Positions 9,101 to 15,532 of a stretch of 63,428 nt of DNA are shown here, one piece after another. The DNA comes from Bacteroidales bacterium. GTDB taxonomy: Bacteria > Bacteroidota > Bacteroidia > Bacteroidales > P3. Both the position numbers and the translations under genes were made by a program. The DNA is taken from contig JAFVCA010000021.1 of the NCBI GenBank assembly GCA_017479705.1, positions 1 to 63,428 on the forward strand, in the 5' to 3' direction. Under the pieces are notes generated by a model. It was not told where the DNA came from. It saw only the letters and a program-made list of their open reading frames with translations, and ran no database searches. How positions within the stretch are numbered: the stretch's first letter is position 1; every line of letters starts with the position of its first letter.

Positions 9101-9383
9101 CGAGGCCATCGCCCTCAGCGGACAGAGCCGTCTGCGCCCCGTCCTCATGACCGCCTTCACCACCATCCTCGGCATGATTCCCATGGCCGTCTCCACCAGC
9201 GAAGGCTCCGAAATGTGGACCACCATGGGCCTCGTCGTCATCGGCGGTCTGACGGTCTCCACCTTCGTCACCCTCCTCGTCGTCCCCGTCCTCTACGGCG
9301 TCTTCAACCGCCGTGGCGACCACGAACGGCAGGAACAGATACGCAAGAAATTCGTATTCATGAACATTAAATTAGATGAATAA
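6198..9383 (+). CDS. RND efflux transporter permease (HAE1-type)
   Basis: This 1061-aa inner-membrane protein has full RND length, with 12 predicted helices and two large periplasmic loops. The proton-relay residues are visible: a double aspartate in VAIGMVVDDAIVVLENI (helix 4) and a lysine in GIVVKNGIVLVDYIN (helix 10). It would exchange protons for export of hydrophobic compounds through the adaptor and TolC-like channel encoded upstream. The N-terminus (ISKPITTGLIFVAVIVLGLFSL) is typical. The ATG directly follows the right repeat of the inserted cassette. Confidence 0.95.
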   Translation: MAIYKTAISKPITTGLIFVAVIVLGLFSLTRLPIDQMPEMDPPYVTVMTTYAGANASEIETNITKLIENSLNSVDGLKNITSTSKDNLSVVSLEFEWGSDIDEALNDIRSYVDLLYDNLPDGVSRPMILKLNSSAMPIMVYGFTAKESYSGLDRILEDNVVNVLNRVDGIGNITVSGAPERYVYIDLDPKQLDAYGLSLEQVGTAISSNNLDLASGTVKMGKEQYQMRVKGEYIESSEIADIAVALTPTGKQIFVRDLATVRDTIKDLSLDEKINRHDGARLIITKQTGANTVAIAREVKAEMEAIQKTLPPDIQTTLIRDASEEIVNAINGLTESIFYALLFVVLVVLIFLGNWRSTIIIALTIPISLVTSFIYLLLADSSLNIISLASLTVAIGMVVDDAIVVLENITKHIERGENPREAAICATNEVWTSVIATTLVLVAVFVPLTMLPGMMGIFFKELGWIITIVVCVSTTAAITLIPMLSSKMLKEKPFFLTKEAREEAEAKASNKRFTYEKTIGKAFSTVEAAYANLLRWCLRHKRLTLLFFAALFIVSLIPIMTGAIGMDFMKEQDNGRISVTAELQRGTRIEETLKTARRIEDDIYRILGDEVIVVSTSAGSNDDAGMSALFNSTTNNKISMTIRCTKKYERKKTIFEMQEELRQCFAEYPELVTYQVNQGGGMGGGSNNSLTVEIYGYDFDQTTAFTNQLRQRVMDNVPGARDTKISRDEDRAELKITFDKQKLALHGLNGSTVAMYVRNRVNGMAAGFLKEDGEEYNIVVRLQEKYRSSITDIEQLSIPTPTGKIIKLEELAKIEEYWCPPTIERKNRQRYLTLTVMPYKTSLQELAQNVQKEIDQMGIPADIHVALAGNYKDQQDSTRDMGLLAALILMLVYIVMASQFESFGKPAIIMFSIPFALTGVIFMLLITGQNLDMIGMLGLVLLIGIVVKNGIVLVDYINLLRERDIPLNEAIALSGQSRLRPVLMTAFTTILGMIPMAVSTSEGSEMWTTMGLVVIGGLTVSTFVTLLVVPVLYGVFNRRGDHERQEQIRKKFVFMNIKLDE

Positions 9384-9388
9384 CAACC

Positions 9389-9446
9389 GGGCGGGAAGGT
9401 CTTGGCCCCCGGCGGCCTACACGCCGTGCCCAAGGCCTTCCCGCCC
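9389..9446 (+). other. Strong intercistronic hairpin
   Basis: A 17-bp stem (GGGCGGGAAGGTCTTGG at 9389-9405 with 9430-9446, one G-U pair) encloses a second small stem CGGCG/CGCCG. No T-tract follows, so it is probably not a simple terminator. It lies between the RND permease and the PII-like gene, where it could set relative transcript levels or mark an RNA processing point. It resembles dispersed REP-like hairpins. Confidence 0.6.
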
Positions 9447-9471
9447 ACACAACACATAAAGCCCTTTCAAC

Positions 9472-9765
9472 ATGAAAAGCATACTCATCGTCTTCAATCA
9501 AGCCAACACCGAACGTGTCGAATACATGCTCGACGTCCTCTCCATCCGCGGTTTCACCTTCTGGGAGAACGTGCAAGGGCGCGGAAACGTCAACGGCGAC
9601 CCGCACCGCGGCACCCACACCTGGCCCGAAATGAACAACGCCATCCTCACCGTCGTCGACGACAACAAAGTGGACGACCTCCTCCTCGCCGTCCGCAAGC
9701 TCGACAAACGCAACGAAGAGGTAGGCATCCGCGCCTTCGTCTGGAACATTGAGCAAATGGTTTAA
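9472..9765 (+). CDS. PII-like small protein linked to RND pumps
   Basis: The 97-aa protein has the ferredoxin-like fold pattern of the PII superfamily: an opening strand MKSILIVFNQ, a central RGFTFWENVQGRG loop, HTWPEMNNAILTVVDD, and a C-terminal RAFVWNIEQ. Such short PII-like proteins frequently follow RND pump genes in Bacteroidota and may sense a small ligand or bind the transporter. It lacks the canonical GlnB T-loop tyrosine motif, so it is not a nitrogen regulator in the strict sense. It is last in the efflux operon, and a strong terminator follows. Confidence 0.75.
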   Translation: MKSILIVFNQANTERVEYMLDVLSIRGFTFWENVQGRGNVNGDPHRGTHTWPEMNNAILTVVDDNKVDDLLLAVRKLDKRNEEVGIRAFVWNIEQMV

Positions 9766-9788
9766 AGCACACTGATTATCAACCAATA

Positions 9789-9825
9789 AAGGCCTTGCCG
9801 CAACCATGTTGCGGCAAGGCCTTTT
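9789..9825 (+). terminator. Rho-independent terminator of the efflux operon
   Basis: A perfect 16-bp stem (AAGGCCTTGCCGCAAC and its complement) with a 3-nt loop is followed by TTTT. It lies 24 bp after the stop of the PII-like gene. Confidence 0.9.
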
Positions 9826-10010
9826 CACTACTATTGGCTATCCTATAGCCCCAAAATCACTTGCACTGACTACTGCCCATACCGCAAAAAGGCAGTAATT
9901 TTGCAATCGAAAATCAGAGATGAATCAACACTTTTGTCATATTGCCATCTCATTGTTTTTTAGGATTAATAACTGTACAGCCGCCCCCACCGAGGGCGGC
10001 TTTTTCATCA
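9826..10010 (+). ncRNA. Duplicated short transcription unit, copy A
   Basis: The unit has a conserved 60-bp upstream region, the -7 element TAATTTTG at 9896-9903, a body of about 75 nt, and a terminator stem GCCGCCC/GGGCGGC (9980-10000) followed by five T. It is repeated almost unchanged at 10137-10323. The terminator stems of the two copies differ in sequence but both pair, which supports a real transcript of about 100 nt. A short frame starting at 9920 (MNQHFCHIAISL then FFRINNC) is kept in both copies, so it could be a leader peptide rather than a pure RNA. It resembles the promoter-to-terminator layout of Bacteroidales small RNAs such as the Bacteroidales-1 motif, but I cannot assign a family. 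Confidence 0.65.
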
Positions 10011-10136
10011 CCCCTGTCCAACCGATGCCCCACAGGGCAGCCGCCACCGCCTCCCTCAAAATGCGCAAAAAAGCTCCTATACTATTGAAATACAGCAAAA
10101 ATACATCAACCTCCAAACCGTCGCCACAAAACACTC
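10011..10136. other. Spacer between the two duplicated units
   Basis: This stretch carries one short inverted repeat (CCCTGT near 10013 with ACAGGG near 10034). No convincing gene is visible. Confidence 0.4.
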
Positions 10137-10323
10137 TTCACTACAATTGGCTACCATACAGTCCAAAAATCACTTGCACTGACTACCACCCATACCGCAA
10201 AAAGGCAGTAATTTTGCAATCGTAAATCAGAGATGAATCAAAGCTTTTGTCATATCGCCATCTCATTGGTTTTTAGGATTAATAACTGTAATAACCGCCG
10301 TCCGAGCACGGCGGTTATTTTTA
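10137..10323 (+). ncRNA. Duplicated short transcription unit, copy B
   Basis: This is the second copy of the unit at 9826-10010. The -7 element TAATTTTG is at 10209-10216, the body is nearly identical to copy A, and the terminator AACCGCCG/CGGCGGTT (10293-10316) is followed by a T-rich tract. Four base changes separate the 57-nt cores; in the possible reading frame from 10233 they give His to Ser, a silent Ile change, and Phe to Val. Both the frame and the stem-loops have therefore been kept since duplication. Expression and target are unknown. Confidence 0.65.
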
Positions 10324-10470
10324 GGCGTATAGGTCAAATTGCAGGATGATTTTTGGTACTTTGTCTCAATAGGTCAAATTGCAGGATGGCCGAATGAAAA
10401 AAGTTTTGTATCTTTGCCGCGCAGTCTGAAGCATAGCGGAGCTCTGCTGGGGAGTAACCCCGTGAGGAAT
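10324..10470 (+). repeat. Twin-box repeat, copy 2
   Basis: Copy 2 of the element at 1-140, in the opposite orientation. Boxes are at about 10330-10348 and 10370-10388, TATCTTTG is at about 10408-10416, and the conserved GC-rich transcript start ends in GTGAGGAAT. It lies between the duplicated small transcription unit and a transposase remnant. After 10470 the copies diverge, which suggests different continuations of a transcript with a common 5' part. Confidence 0.85.
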
Positions 10471-10545
10471 ATGAGCGATGAATGACGACAAGTCATTTGT
10501 GAAACGGCTGTAGGCAAAGAGGCGGCGTTTCCTTTTTATGACATG

Positions 10546-10770
10546 TTAGATTTCACCCAATACCAAGAAAAATCCACTGATGAACCGATTGCGGTTCTCC
10601 CTTGACATCCCGCTGTGGTTGTGGAGATTCTTTTTGAGGTCGGTGAAAGTCCCTTCGATTTTGTTGTTTGTGTTGGGCATCCCGTCACATTCCGGCTGCC
10701 GGTATGTGAAGAGGTACGGCAGGTAGAAGTCAACGCTGTGCATGGCGGAGCGCAGCCGTCTGTGGGTGAA
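10546..10770 (-). pseudogene. Transposase C-terminal remnant
   Basis: About 73 codons read THRRLRSAMHSVDFYLPYLF, then PNTNNKIEGTFTDLKKNL and NHSGMSRENRNRFISGFFL. This is the C-terminal catalytic end (the N-N-x-x-E-G motif) of a DDE/MULE-type transposase common in Bacteroidota. The frame is closed by a stop at about 10771-10773 with no N-terminal two thirds, so it is a decayed fragment. Its 5' side abuts a regulator fragment on the other strand. I cannot assign the IS family with confidence. Confidence 0.75.
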
Positions 10771-10771
10771 C

Positions 10772-11179
10772 TACGTCTTCCCAGACTTCAATGTGGAACG
10801 CCCGTTCAACATGTCCACCCATTTGGAGGAACTACAGGTTCAGTGCCTGGATAGGTATGGTCAGGTATATGTGACTGGTGAAAGTTTCGAGAGACCAAAC
10901 ATTGATTTTGTTGCATATTTCAAGGATGTTATTGGTGTTACCAATAAGCCCGAACAAAAGTGCCAGCATGTGAAGTTTCGTGCATACGGGAAAGGAAGGC
11001 TTCATATAAAATATAATCCCTTACATATCTCTCAACGTTTCAAGGTGATAGACAAGAACACCTATGAGTTTAGTTTATATCTAAAAATCAACTATGAATT
11101 GAAGAAAAATCTAATGCAATATGCTCACGAGATAATTATTATTGAACCCAAAGCTCTTGTAGAAGAACACAAAAAATAG
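10772..11179 (+). pseudogene. WYL-domain regulator, C-terminal remnant
   Basis: The frame encodes FVAYFKDVIGV, then VKFRAYGKGRLHIKYNPLH and FSLYLKINYELKKNLMQY, ending IIEPKALVEEH. This matches the C-terminal half of WYL-domain transcriptional regulators of Bacteroidota (a WYL beta-barrel followed by the WCX extension). The N-terminal winged helix and the WYL core are missing, and the 5' end runs directly into a transposase remnant, so the gene was probably truncated by transposition. An ATG at 10742 exists but lies outside the family alignment. Confidence 0.65.
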
Positions 11180-11220
11180 CTGCTACAAGCACTGGAACAG
11201 TACTCTGACACTATTCAATA

Positions 11221-11245
11221 AAAAAAGCATTCGCAATGCGAATGC
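11221..11245 (-). terminator. Terminator for the tRNA-like transcript
   Basis: On the minus strand a 7-bp stem (GCATTCG/CGAATGC, 5-nt loop) is followed by TTTTTT. It lies just downstream of the tRNA-like gene at 11268-11341. Confidence 0.6.
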
Positions 11246-11267
11246 CATTATATGATGAAAGCTTAAA

Positions 11268-11341
11268 AATTTCTGGTGGGATTCGAACCCACACCCTGGA
11301 CTTTATCGGAGTCCCGTTCTATCCTATTGAACTACAGGTAG
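11268..11341 (-). tRNA. tRNA-like gene, anticodon position GAT, probably degenerate
   Basis: The minus strand folds into D arm GTTC/GAAC, anticodon stem GGACT/AGTCC with 7-nt loop CCGATAA, and T arm GTGGG/CCCAC with TTCGAAT. This places GAT (isoleucine) in the anticodon. Two oddities argue for decay or a special role. Position 33, almost always U, is C. The acceptor helix (CTACCTG against CAGAAAT) pairs well only in its inner three base pairs plus one outer pair. A -7 element lies upstream and a terminator downstream, so it may be transcribed. It could be a pseudo-tRNA left by an integrative element. Confidence 0.55.
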
Positions 11342-11373
11342 ATTTTTATTCAAATAGAACTTGAACTACATTG

Positions 11374-11381
11374 CAAAGATA
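11374..11381 (-). promoter_or_regulatory. -7 element upstream of the tRNA-like gene
   Basis: The minus strand reads TATCTTTG, 32 bp before the 5' end of the tRNA-like gene. The -33 box is not clear. Confidence 0.45.
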
Positions 11382-12260
11382 CAAAAATTTTTCACATTTT
11401 GACACTACCCCCTCGAACAGAAATTGATGCCTAGACCCTCCTTGTTATAGAGTCCAGTTTAGCCCATCCATCCTAACATTATCCGACACCCTGAACGATA
11501 GTGATAGGGTGGAGTGGAAATAGAAAAGAAAAGGGATAGAAAGAGAAGATACAATATACCCTTTACCACCTTTCCGAAACCCTGTAAGGAACTGAAAGGG
11601 TTGAGGATGTTGAATAGAAAGAATAGAATGATTTTACCCCCTTTAACACTCCCATACACCTCATTATCTCGGCTGCGCCTCGATACCTCTATAACCCTTT
11701 CTTACTATTCCCTAAACGGCTATTTTCAATACCCGTTTACTATATCTTCTACATTCTACTTAACTTTCTTTTTTCTATATAATTACCCACTTTTTTTACT
11801 CTCTAATAATATAAAGCATCAAGTCAAAAAAAAGGGGTAACATTCTTCTGTATCACTGGCATCAATCCATATCCTCGGTATCAGTAGAACGATATAGCAA
11901 AGGTGGTGTTGTTGGGTCAGGTATAAAAGCTCTCAATTCCCAAATCCTCTCCAAGTCTTCCATAAAGTTGTTCGAGAATAATTCGGTTAGGGGTACCAAA
12001 GCGATAGAATCAAACGATTCTGTCGCTTTTTTTTCGTCTATACTCATATTTCAACTCGTTCTATTACTGAATAAATCGAAACAAACATTTGTGCAAATAG
12101 TTGTTTGATAGGTAAATAAAAAATATTTCAAATACAAATGTTCCTAATTAAAAAAAAAAGCATATTTTTGCACTTATAAAAACAGGGTATTTATTATTTG
12201 AGGAATTTTTATAAGTAATCTTCCGTTGAATATGATACTGTAATTAATCATTATATTTTT
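11382..12260. other. A/T-rich intergenic stretch
   Basis: Apart from the direct repeat at 11857-12034, this stretch holds only low-complexity A/T-rich sequence. Frames within it have biased composition and no recognisable domain or signal. A likely -7 region (TATTTTTG near 12163-12172) precedes the C10 peptidase by about 90 bp. I see no further gene. Confidence 0.5.
11857..12034. repeat. 177-bp direct repeat, left copy, ending in a terminator hairpin
   Basis: This segment is nearly identical to 14799-14975. At its right end is an 11-bp stem (GCGATAGAATC at 12001-12011 with 12016-12026, one T-G pair) followed by eight T, a plausible plus-strand terminator. On the minus strand it could encode a 61-aa acidic peptide (11862-12047). 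The second copy keeps that frame with two amino-acid changes and one silent change. Whether the conserved thing is the peptide or a 3' untranslated region with terminator is unresolved. Confidence 0.85.
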
Positions 12261-14231
12261 ATGATAAATAATGCCAATATAATCAGATCCATATTTTTAA
12301 GTTTGTTTTTATGCCTTATTCATAATTTATATGGACAAACTGCAACGCCGGAATATGCCCTTGAGGTATCTGATGCTTTTTTTGACATACAATATGGCAT
12401 CACTCCACTTTTTGAAGATATAACACCCATAATGGACGGAGAGACAACGTGTCTCTATCAAATACGTTATCAAAATGGCGAATGGTGCATTATTTCTGCC
12501 GATATGTCTATAGATCCAATATTGGCATACGGTTTGTCCAATATAGACGAGAATGATGAACCCGAAGGTTTTACTGACCTCGTTAAATGGTACACTAATC
12601 AAATTGCAGAAAGAATCAGCAACCGTTCTTCCATTGCAGACACAAATCCTGTATGGCAATCAATCCTTTCTTCTTCAAGAAACCACATTCGCAATTATTC
12701 AACAGAAGACTCATTGTTGGATATGACAGGGCGTGGAATTCTAAAATGGGGACAATCAATCAATAACAATAAACATTGTAACCCATCTTACAATAATGCT
12801 TGTCCTGAAAGCGATGGCAGCAACTGCCATTGTGGGCACTACCATTTGGGTTGTGGTGCTGTAGCAATGGGTCAAATAATGTGGTACTGGCAATGGCCAA
12901 AACAATCACAATACAGGACCTACCATTGGGAAATAATGCCAGGAGCCATATATGATACCACAAATTCCAACAAAGCAACCGAAGTTGCAAACTTCTTATT
13001 TGATTGTGCTGAGGCTTCGAGTATGTCGTACCATTGCTATGGGTCGTGGACTGTTTCTGACAGCATTATTTCCGCTTTTAAATCATCTTTCAATTATAGA
13101 GGCGTAAAGAAACACTTTATGAAAGACTGGAAATACAACAATGCGTGGAGTAATTTGATCAAATCCGAAATCGACAACGACCGACCTGTTTTAATATATG
13201 GAGACCACGGAACTTTTATGAGTGGACACTATTTTGTGGCAGACGGATACAAAGATCTTGGATGGCGACTGCTTTTTCATATTAATTGGGGGCACATAGG
13301 CAGCCGTAATGGATTCTGTAGATTAGAAAAGTTATATGAACAAGATTATGATGAATATTACAACCTTCACAATAGGGCCATTATTGGCATTTCACCGACC
13401 TATAACGAAACCAATATAACCGAGTTACCATACTCATATATTCCATATCATCATAAAAGAAAAGAATACGCATATCAAGGTGTGTATGTACCTGCATCCA
13501 ATTCAAGTCTCACTGTCGGAAGCGGAGCAGAACTGACAATCGAGGCTGGCTCTGAAATTATTCTCCAGCCGGGTTTTACTGCCGAATATGGCAGCGAAGT
13601 AAACATCAAAATAAATCCTAATTGGCAAAGCCAAATGGCTATTTCCGTTCCTTACTGGCCTAACGCAATTAGAGTAGGTGTTGATGATGGTTATTGTATA
13701 GAAACAAAAAATGCAGACTCCTGGGAGTTTACACTTATCAACAATGGCGGAGCTATTGTTTTTCAAAGTGCCGGTTCAATAATTTCTGACAGAACCTGTT
13801 TATGGGATGGACAAGGAGTACCTCAAGGAAACTATTATGGAATCGTGGCATTGAAAAATAGTTTTGGAAGACGGCTTGAGAATAATTTAAATATTCTTGT
13901 TTTGCCATCTTCACTACAAAACACACCACCAGACAATACTACAGACGTGGAAGAACAGAGCAATACCCTCATAACCGCTGAAAACTTTGATTCAAGAGAT
14001 GATGTGACCATTTATCCTAATCCTTCATCAGGCGTTTTCTCCATTGAAATTAAAGACGATGCTATAATTGATATTTCTGTAACCAATTCACTTGGGGAAT
14101 ATGTCTATGTCGATGAAAATATTGAGAAATCAAAATACATATTAAACTTGACAGGTTATGCCAAAGGCGTTTATTATATTGCCATTCAAGGCATTCACAA
14201 ACAATACAAAAAGAAAATCATAATCAACTAA
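12261..14231 (+). CDS. Secreted C10-family cysteine peptidase with T9SS sorting domain
   Basis: The 656-aa protein has an N-terminal signal peptide, a propeptide-like region (to about residue 150) with the Spi-domain look, and a C10 (streptopain/interpain) catalytic domain. The catalytic cysteine lies in HLGCGAVAMGQIMWYWQWP near residue 195. The histidine lies in MSGHYFVADGY, and the FHINWGHIG segment supplies the conserved Trp-Gly. After a beta-rich linker (SGAELTIEAGSEIILQPGF), the last 80 residues form a type A T9SS C-terminal domain (VTIYPNPSSGVFSI to the end), so the enzyme is probably exported by the type IX system and surface-anchored or released. It would cleave host or dietary protein. 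It is markedly A/T-richer than neighbouring regions and bracketed by direct repeats, suggesting transfer. Confidence 0.92.
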   Translation: MINNANIIRSIFLSLFLCLIHNLYGQTATPEYALEVSDAFFDIQYGITPLFEDITPIMDGETTCLYQIRYQNGEWCIISADMSIDPILAYGLSNIDENDEPEGFTDLVKWYTNQIAERISNRSSIADTNPVWQSILSSSRNHIRNYSTEDSLLDMTGRGILKWGQSINNNKHCNPSYNNACPESDGSNCHCGHYHLGCGAVAMGQIMWYWQWPKQSQYRTYHWEIMPGAIYDTTNSNKATEVANFLFDCAEASSMSYHCYGSWTVSDSIISAFKSSFNYRGVKKHFMKDWKYNNAWSNLIKSEIDNDRPVLIYGDHGTFMSGHYFVADGYKDLGWRLLFHINWGHIGSRNGFCRLEKLYEQDYDEYYNLHNRAIIGISPTYNETNITELPYSYIPYHHKRKEYAYQGVYVPASNSSLTVGSGAELTIEAGSEIILQPGFTAEYGSEVNIKINPNWQSQMAISVPYWPNAIRVGVDDGYCIETKNADSWEFTLINNGGAIVFQSAGSIISDRTCLWDGQGVPQGNYYGIVALKNSFGRRLENNLNILVLPSSLQNTPPDNTTDVEEQSNTLITAENFDSRDDVTIYPNPSSGVFSIEIKDDAIIDISVTNSLGEYVYVDENIEKSKYILNLTGYAKGVYYIAIQGIHKQYKKKIIIN

Positions 14232-14243
14232 ACTTATCAAACA

Positions 14244-14780
14244 ATGAAAAAGACGACAATTATTGCACTTCTGTTATGCGTTGTATTTACGAGCTGCGAC
14301 TGGTATTGTTACAATCCGGACATAGAATTTTATTCTATAATAACATTGTACAAATACAATACTGGTGAGCAATATATACATAATGTAAAAGCCTATTCAA
14401 TAGAAGTTCCTGATGGTATTGTGGCAGAAGTTATACCAGAATTTTACTTTATATATCATAATAAAGGATACATTGAATACGGGAGCCATGGAGATACTCC
14501 TGATACAGCAAATCTTTTTTTATTATCCTTCACTTACGACGAACTCGACACAATGAATGACGAATGGAAAAAACACTTTAATGATTACATAATACCTAAT
14601 ACAAGAATATCCGAGATGTATACTGCAACCATTTGCGGCTGTCACAAACGACCTTGTTTCTATGAAAATTATCCATTCTGCCGCCGCGCAAAGGATGGCA
14701 CCTACTTTCTTGACCAGACAACAACTAATCAAATGATTGATGATGAAACTATATGGAACTATTTTGAAAGGATCATATAA
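14244..14780 (+). CDS. Hypothetical lipoprotein next to the C10 peptidase
   Basis: The 178-aa protein has a signal peptide ending in the lipobox FTSC, then an aromatic-rich mature domain with several cysteines near the C-terminus. I do not recognise the family. It starts 12 bp after the peptidase stop and is probably co-transcribed. C10 peptidases are often accompanied by a small inhibitor or propeptide homologue that protects the producing cell, so an inhibitor role is possible, but I see no Spi-like motif. Confidence 0.75.
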   Translation: MKKTTIIALLLCVVFTSCDWYCYNPDIEFYSIITLYKYNTGEQYIHNVKAYSIEVPDGIVAEVIPEFYFIYHNKGYIEYGSHGDTPDTANLFLLSFTYDELDTMNDEWKKHFNDYIIPNTRISEMYTATICGCHKRPCFYENYPFCRRAKDGTYFLDQTTTNQMIDDETIWNYFERII

Positions 14781-14798
14781 ATGCCGTTTCTACTTCAA

Positions 14799-14975
14799 TG
14801 GCATCAATCCATATCCTCGGTATCAGTAGAACGATAGAGCAAAGGTGATGTTGTTGGGTCAGGTATAAAAGCTCTCAATTCCCAAATCCTCTCCAAGTCT
14901 TCCATAAAGTTGTTCGAGAATAATTCGGTTAGGGGTACCAAAGCGATAGAATCAAAGAATTCTGTCGCTTTTTTT
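14799..14975. repeat. 177-bp direct repeat, right copy, ending in a terminator hairpin
   Basis: This is the second copy of 11857-12034, starting 19 bp after the lipoprotein stop. The terminator stem (14943-14952 with 14959-14968) followed by seven T would end the peptidase-lipoprotein transcript. The minus-strand frame (14804-14989) encodes the same 61-aa peptide as the left copy apart from its first residues and two substitutions. Together the copies bracket 2.7 kb. Confidence 0.85.
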
Positions 14976-14994
14976 ATGCCCCCCCCCAAAAAAA

Positions 14995-15360
14995 CTAATC
15001 TTCAGGCCAGACTAAATAATACCAGTCTCCTTTGGTATCAAGGACATCAACAGGGGATGCTAAAATATACTGTGTGGTGCTATCCATAACTTTTATCATA
15101 TAAAACTCCCTTTCATCGTAAGGATATACCACGCCTCTCATTAATTCGGGTTCAAGATAATATGGTGTATTGTTATAGGAGCGTTTGGAATATTTGACAA
15201 TTATCAGAGAATCAAGAGCCGAATCAAAATCGAACCCTAAGGTTGCATTATATTTTATATATCCCCCTCCCCAAGTATAACATCCATCACCACATTCTTC
15301 TTTCTTACATCCGGTAAAAAATAAAAATGAGAGAAAAAACAATATTACAATCTTTTTCAT
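14995..15360 (-). CDS. Hypothetical lipoprotein, 121 aa
   Basis: The protein begins MKKIVILFFLSFLFFTGCKK, a clean lipoprotein signal with lipobox FTGC. The mature domain of about 100 residues contains a cysteine pair (ECGDGC) and many tyrosines, and no motif I recognise. About 40 bp upstream of its start lies the hairpin element at 15399-15486, which follows a -7 element, so that element is probably its 5' leader. Confidence 0.75.
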   Translation of the reverse strand: MKKIVILFFLSFLFFTGCKKEECGDGCYTWGGGYIKYNATLGFDFDSALDSLIIVKYSKRSYNNTPYYLEPELMRGVVYPYDEREFYMIKVMDSTTQYILASPVDVLDTKGDWYYLVWPED

Positions 15361-15398
15361 AGGGATATCTATTTTTTTATTACTTTAGGTGGCTATTT

Positions 15399-15486
15399 AT
15401 TCACTTTTTGGTCATCCAAACAGACAGAATCCTTTAATCTGTCGGACAACCGTTGTTTAACAATCAGTTTACAGGTGCAAAGATAC
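15399..15486 (-). ncRNA. Conserved hairpin leader element, copy 1
   Basis: On the minus strand TATCTTTGCACCTGTA is followed by a hairpin: outer stem GGTTGTCC/GGATGACC (all eight pairs, two G-U) and inner stem ACAGA/TCTGT. A second copy lies on the plus strand at 17392-17478, where the base changes keep both stems paired through G-U wobbles. The promoter-like start and kept structure suggest an RNA leader, here for the lipoprotein gene at 14995-15360. It matches no riboswitch class that I recognise. Confidence 0.6.
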
Positions 15487-15532
15487 GACTATTTTTTCAT
15501 TTGACAATAAGTTATTTACCATATTTTTGACG

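Noticed and set aside
6405-9323. Very long open frame on the minus strand opposite the RND permease
   Set aside because: It mirrors the permease codons, has a biased Gly/Asp/Val/His composition and no domain; it is an antisense shadow of a G/C-rich gene. The same applies to minus-strand frames opposite TolC and the adaptor (3986-5695).
11514-11840. Plus-strand 108-codon frame
   Set aside because: Low-complexity A/T-rich translation without start context, signal or domain.
11857-12047. 61-aa minus-strand ORF (and its twin at 14804-14989) as confident genes
   Set aside because: The region also forms a plus-strand terminator, and no start signal or family is visible; I report it as a repeat and leave coding open.
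14940-14994. Run of nine cytosines near 14980
   Set aside because: A homopolymer could be a phase-variation tract, but it lies between genes with no frame across it, so no functional claim is made.
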